Shown: positions 63,750 through 64,000 of the stretch, piece after piece
Numbering within the stretch: position 1 is the stretch's first letter
Layout: every line of letters begins with the position of its first letter
Assembly: GCA_036654095.1 (NCBI GenBank)
Contig: JAVVSR010000002.1
Span: 118,049-182,048, forward strand
Direction: 5' to 3'
DNA length: 64,000 nucleotides
From: JAVVSR01 sp036654095
GTDB taxonomy: Bacteria > Bacillota > Clostridia > Christensenellales > CAG-917
The notes under the pieces: generated by a model
Databases searched by the model: none
The model's input: the letters and a program-made list of their open reading frames with translations, nothing else
What the model was told of the DNA's origin: nothing
Position numbers and translations under genes: made by a program

Positions 63750-63824
63750 TTTTACAAATATAAGCTACTAAAATCATACGTCGAAACTTTAAACAAAACT
63801 TAATTAAATAAAGATTACACCAAT

Positions 63825-63862
63825 AAATGCGCTCCTCACATTATGTGAAAAGCGCATTTTCA
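63825..63862 (+). terminator. purF terminator
   Basis: AAATGCGCT...CACAT pairs with ATGTG...AGCGCATTT with a small internal bulge, then TCATTTT. Confidence 0.75.
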
Positions 63863-63938
63863 TTTTAACAATAAGTTTTTTTGTTTTAAATATTAAATAA
63901 CACTACAACTTACAAAAAAATAGTTACTAATTAATTAT

Positions 63939-64000
63939 TTGTGCCTTGTGCCTTGTGCCTTGTGCCTTGTGCCTTGTGCCTTGTGCCTTGTGCCTTGTGC
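63939..64000. repeat. 7-bp tandem repeat TTGTGCC running off the right edge
   Basis: Eight full perfect copies plus six bases; total copy number is unknown because the array reaches the window end. Confidence 0.97.

Overview
The window is AT-rich DNA from a low-GC anaerobic Gram-positive bacterium, most likely an uncultured member of the Clostridia known from a metagenome assembly (a 100-N scaffold gap lies at 40403-40502). The evidence is a clostridial NAD(P)-linked [FeFe] hydrogenase operon, the NADH-responsive repressor Rex, a SpoIIE-type phosphatase, YitT, DegV and DUF975 proteins, and near-consensus sigma-A promoters with strong AGGAGG-like ribosome sites. No 16S rRNA is present, so the lineage is an inference.

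Layout. (1) 1-9.3 kb, minus strand: a trimeric/tetrameric [FeFe] hydrogenase (hndA, a GHKL ATPase, hndB, hndC, hndD/hydA running off the left edge), preceded by nadE, a PHP protein, two DRTGG proteins, an anti-sigma-like ATPase and a hydrogenase-like Fe-S protein. (2) 9.7-21 kb: DUF975 protein, MFS transporter, PocR-AraC regulator, glutamate dehydrogenase, glycerol dehydrogenase plus dihydroxyacetone kinase, a secreted unknown, an amidohydrolase and tRNA-Gly. (3) 21.4-33.5 kb: a small membrane protein, then an operon of an ABC ATPase, its permease, a 2214-residue Ig-like/beta-helix surface protein and an MBG-repeat surface protein. (4) 34-38.3 kb: decayed mobile-element DNA with a broken barnase-like toxin and broken neighbour, 32-bp iteron-like repeats, a chimeric metallopeptidase-like ORF joined to a permease remnant, and a lipoprotein. 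(5) 38.4-42.4 kb: tRNA-Val, tRNA-Ala and a family of short paralogues related to the C-terminus of a DUF11/SdrD-like protein. (6) 43-47.2 kb, minus strand: rex, a ferredoxin pseudogene, a ferredoxin, a PAS-bearing hydrogenase-like sensor and a SpoIIE phosphatase. (7) 47.5-52 kb: a 1508-residue repeat lipoprotein. (8) 52-64 kb: two YitT proteins, DUF2804, MATE exporter, alpha-galactosidase, purA, an XRE regulator, degV and purF.

How they fit together. Regions 1 and 6 look like two halves of one redox-control circuit. The hnd promoter carries a Rex-like operator at its predicted start, rex is in region 6, and the two loci hold two catalytically modified hydrogenase homologues, two GHKL ATPases and one PP2C-type phosphatase: parts suited to sensing H2 or ferredoxin redox state and passing it on by phosphorylation or partner switching. 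Region 2 is a glycerol/dihydroxyacetone catabolic module with a PocR-type regulator.

A second theme is the number of intergenic tandem-repeat arrays, each with its own unit (4, 7, 17, 23, 27, 32, 35, 43, about 63, 67 and 152 bp), mostly lying just downstream of stop codons. In two cases the unit appears to include the stop codon of the neighbouring gene.
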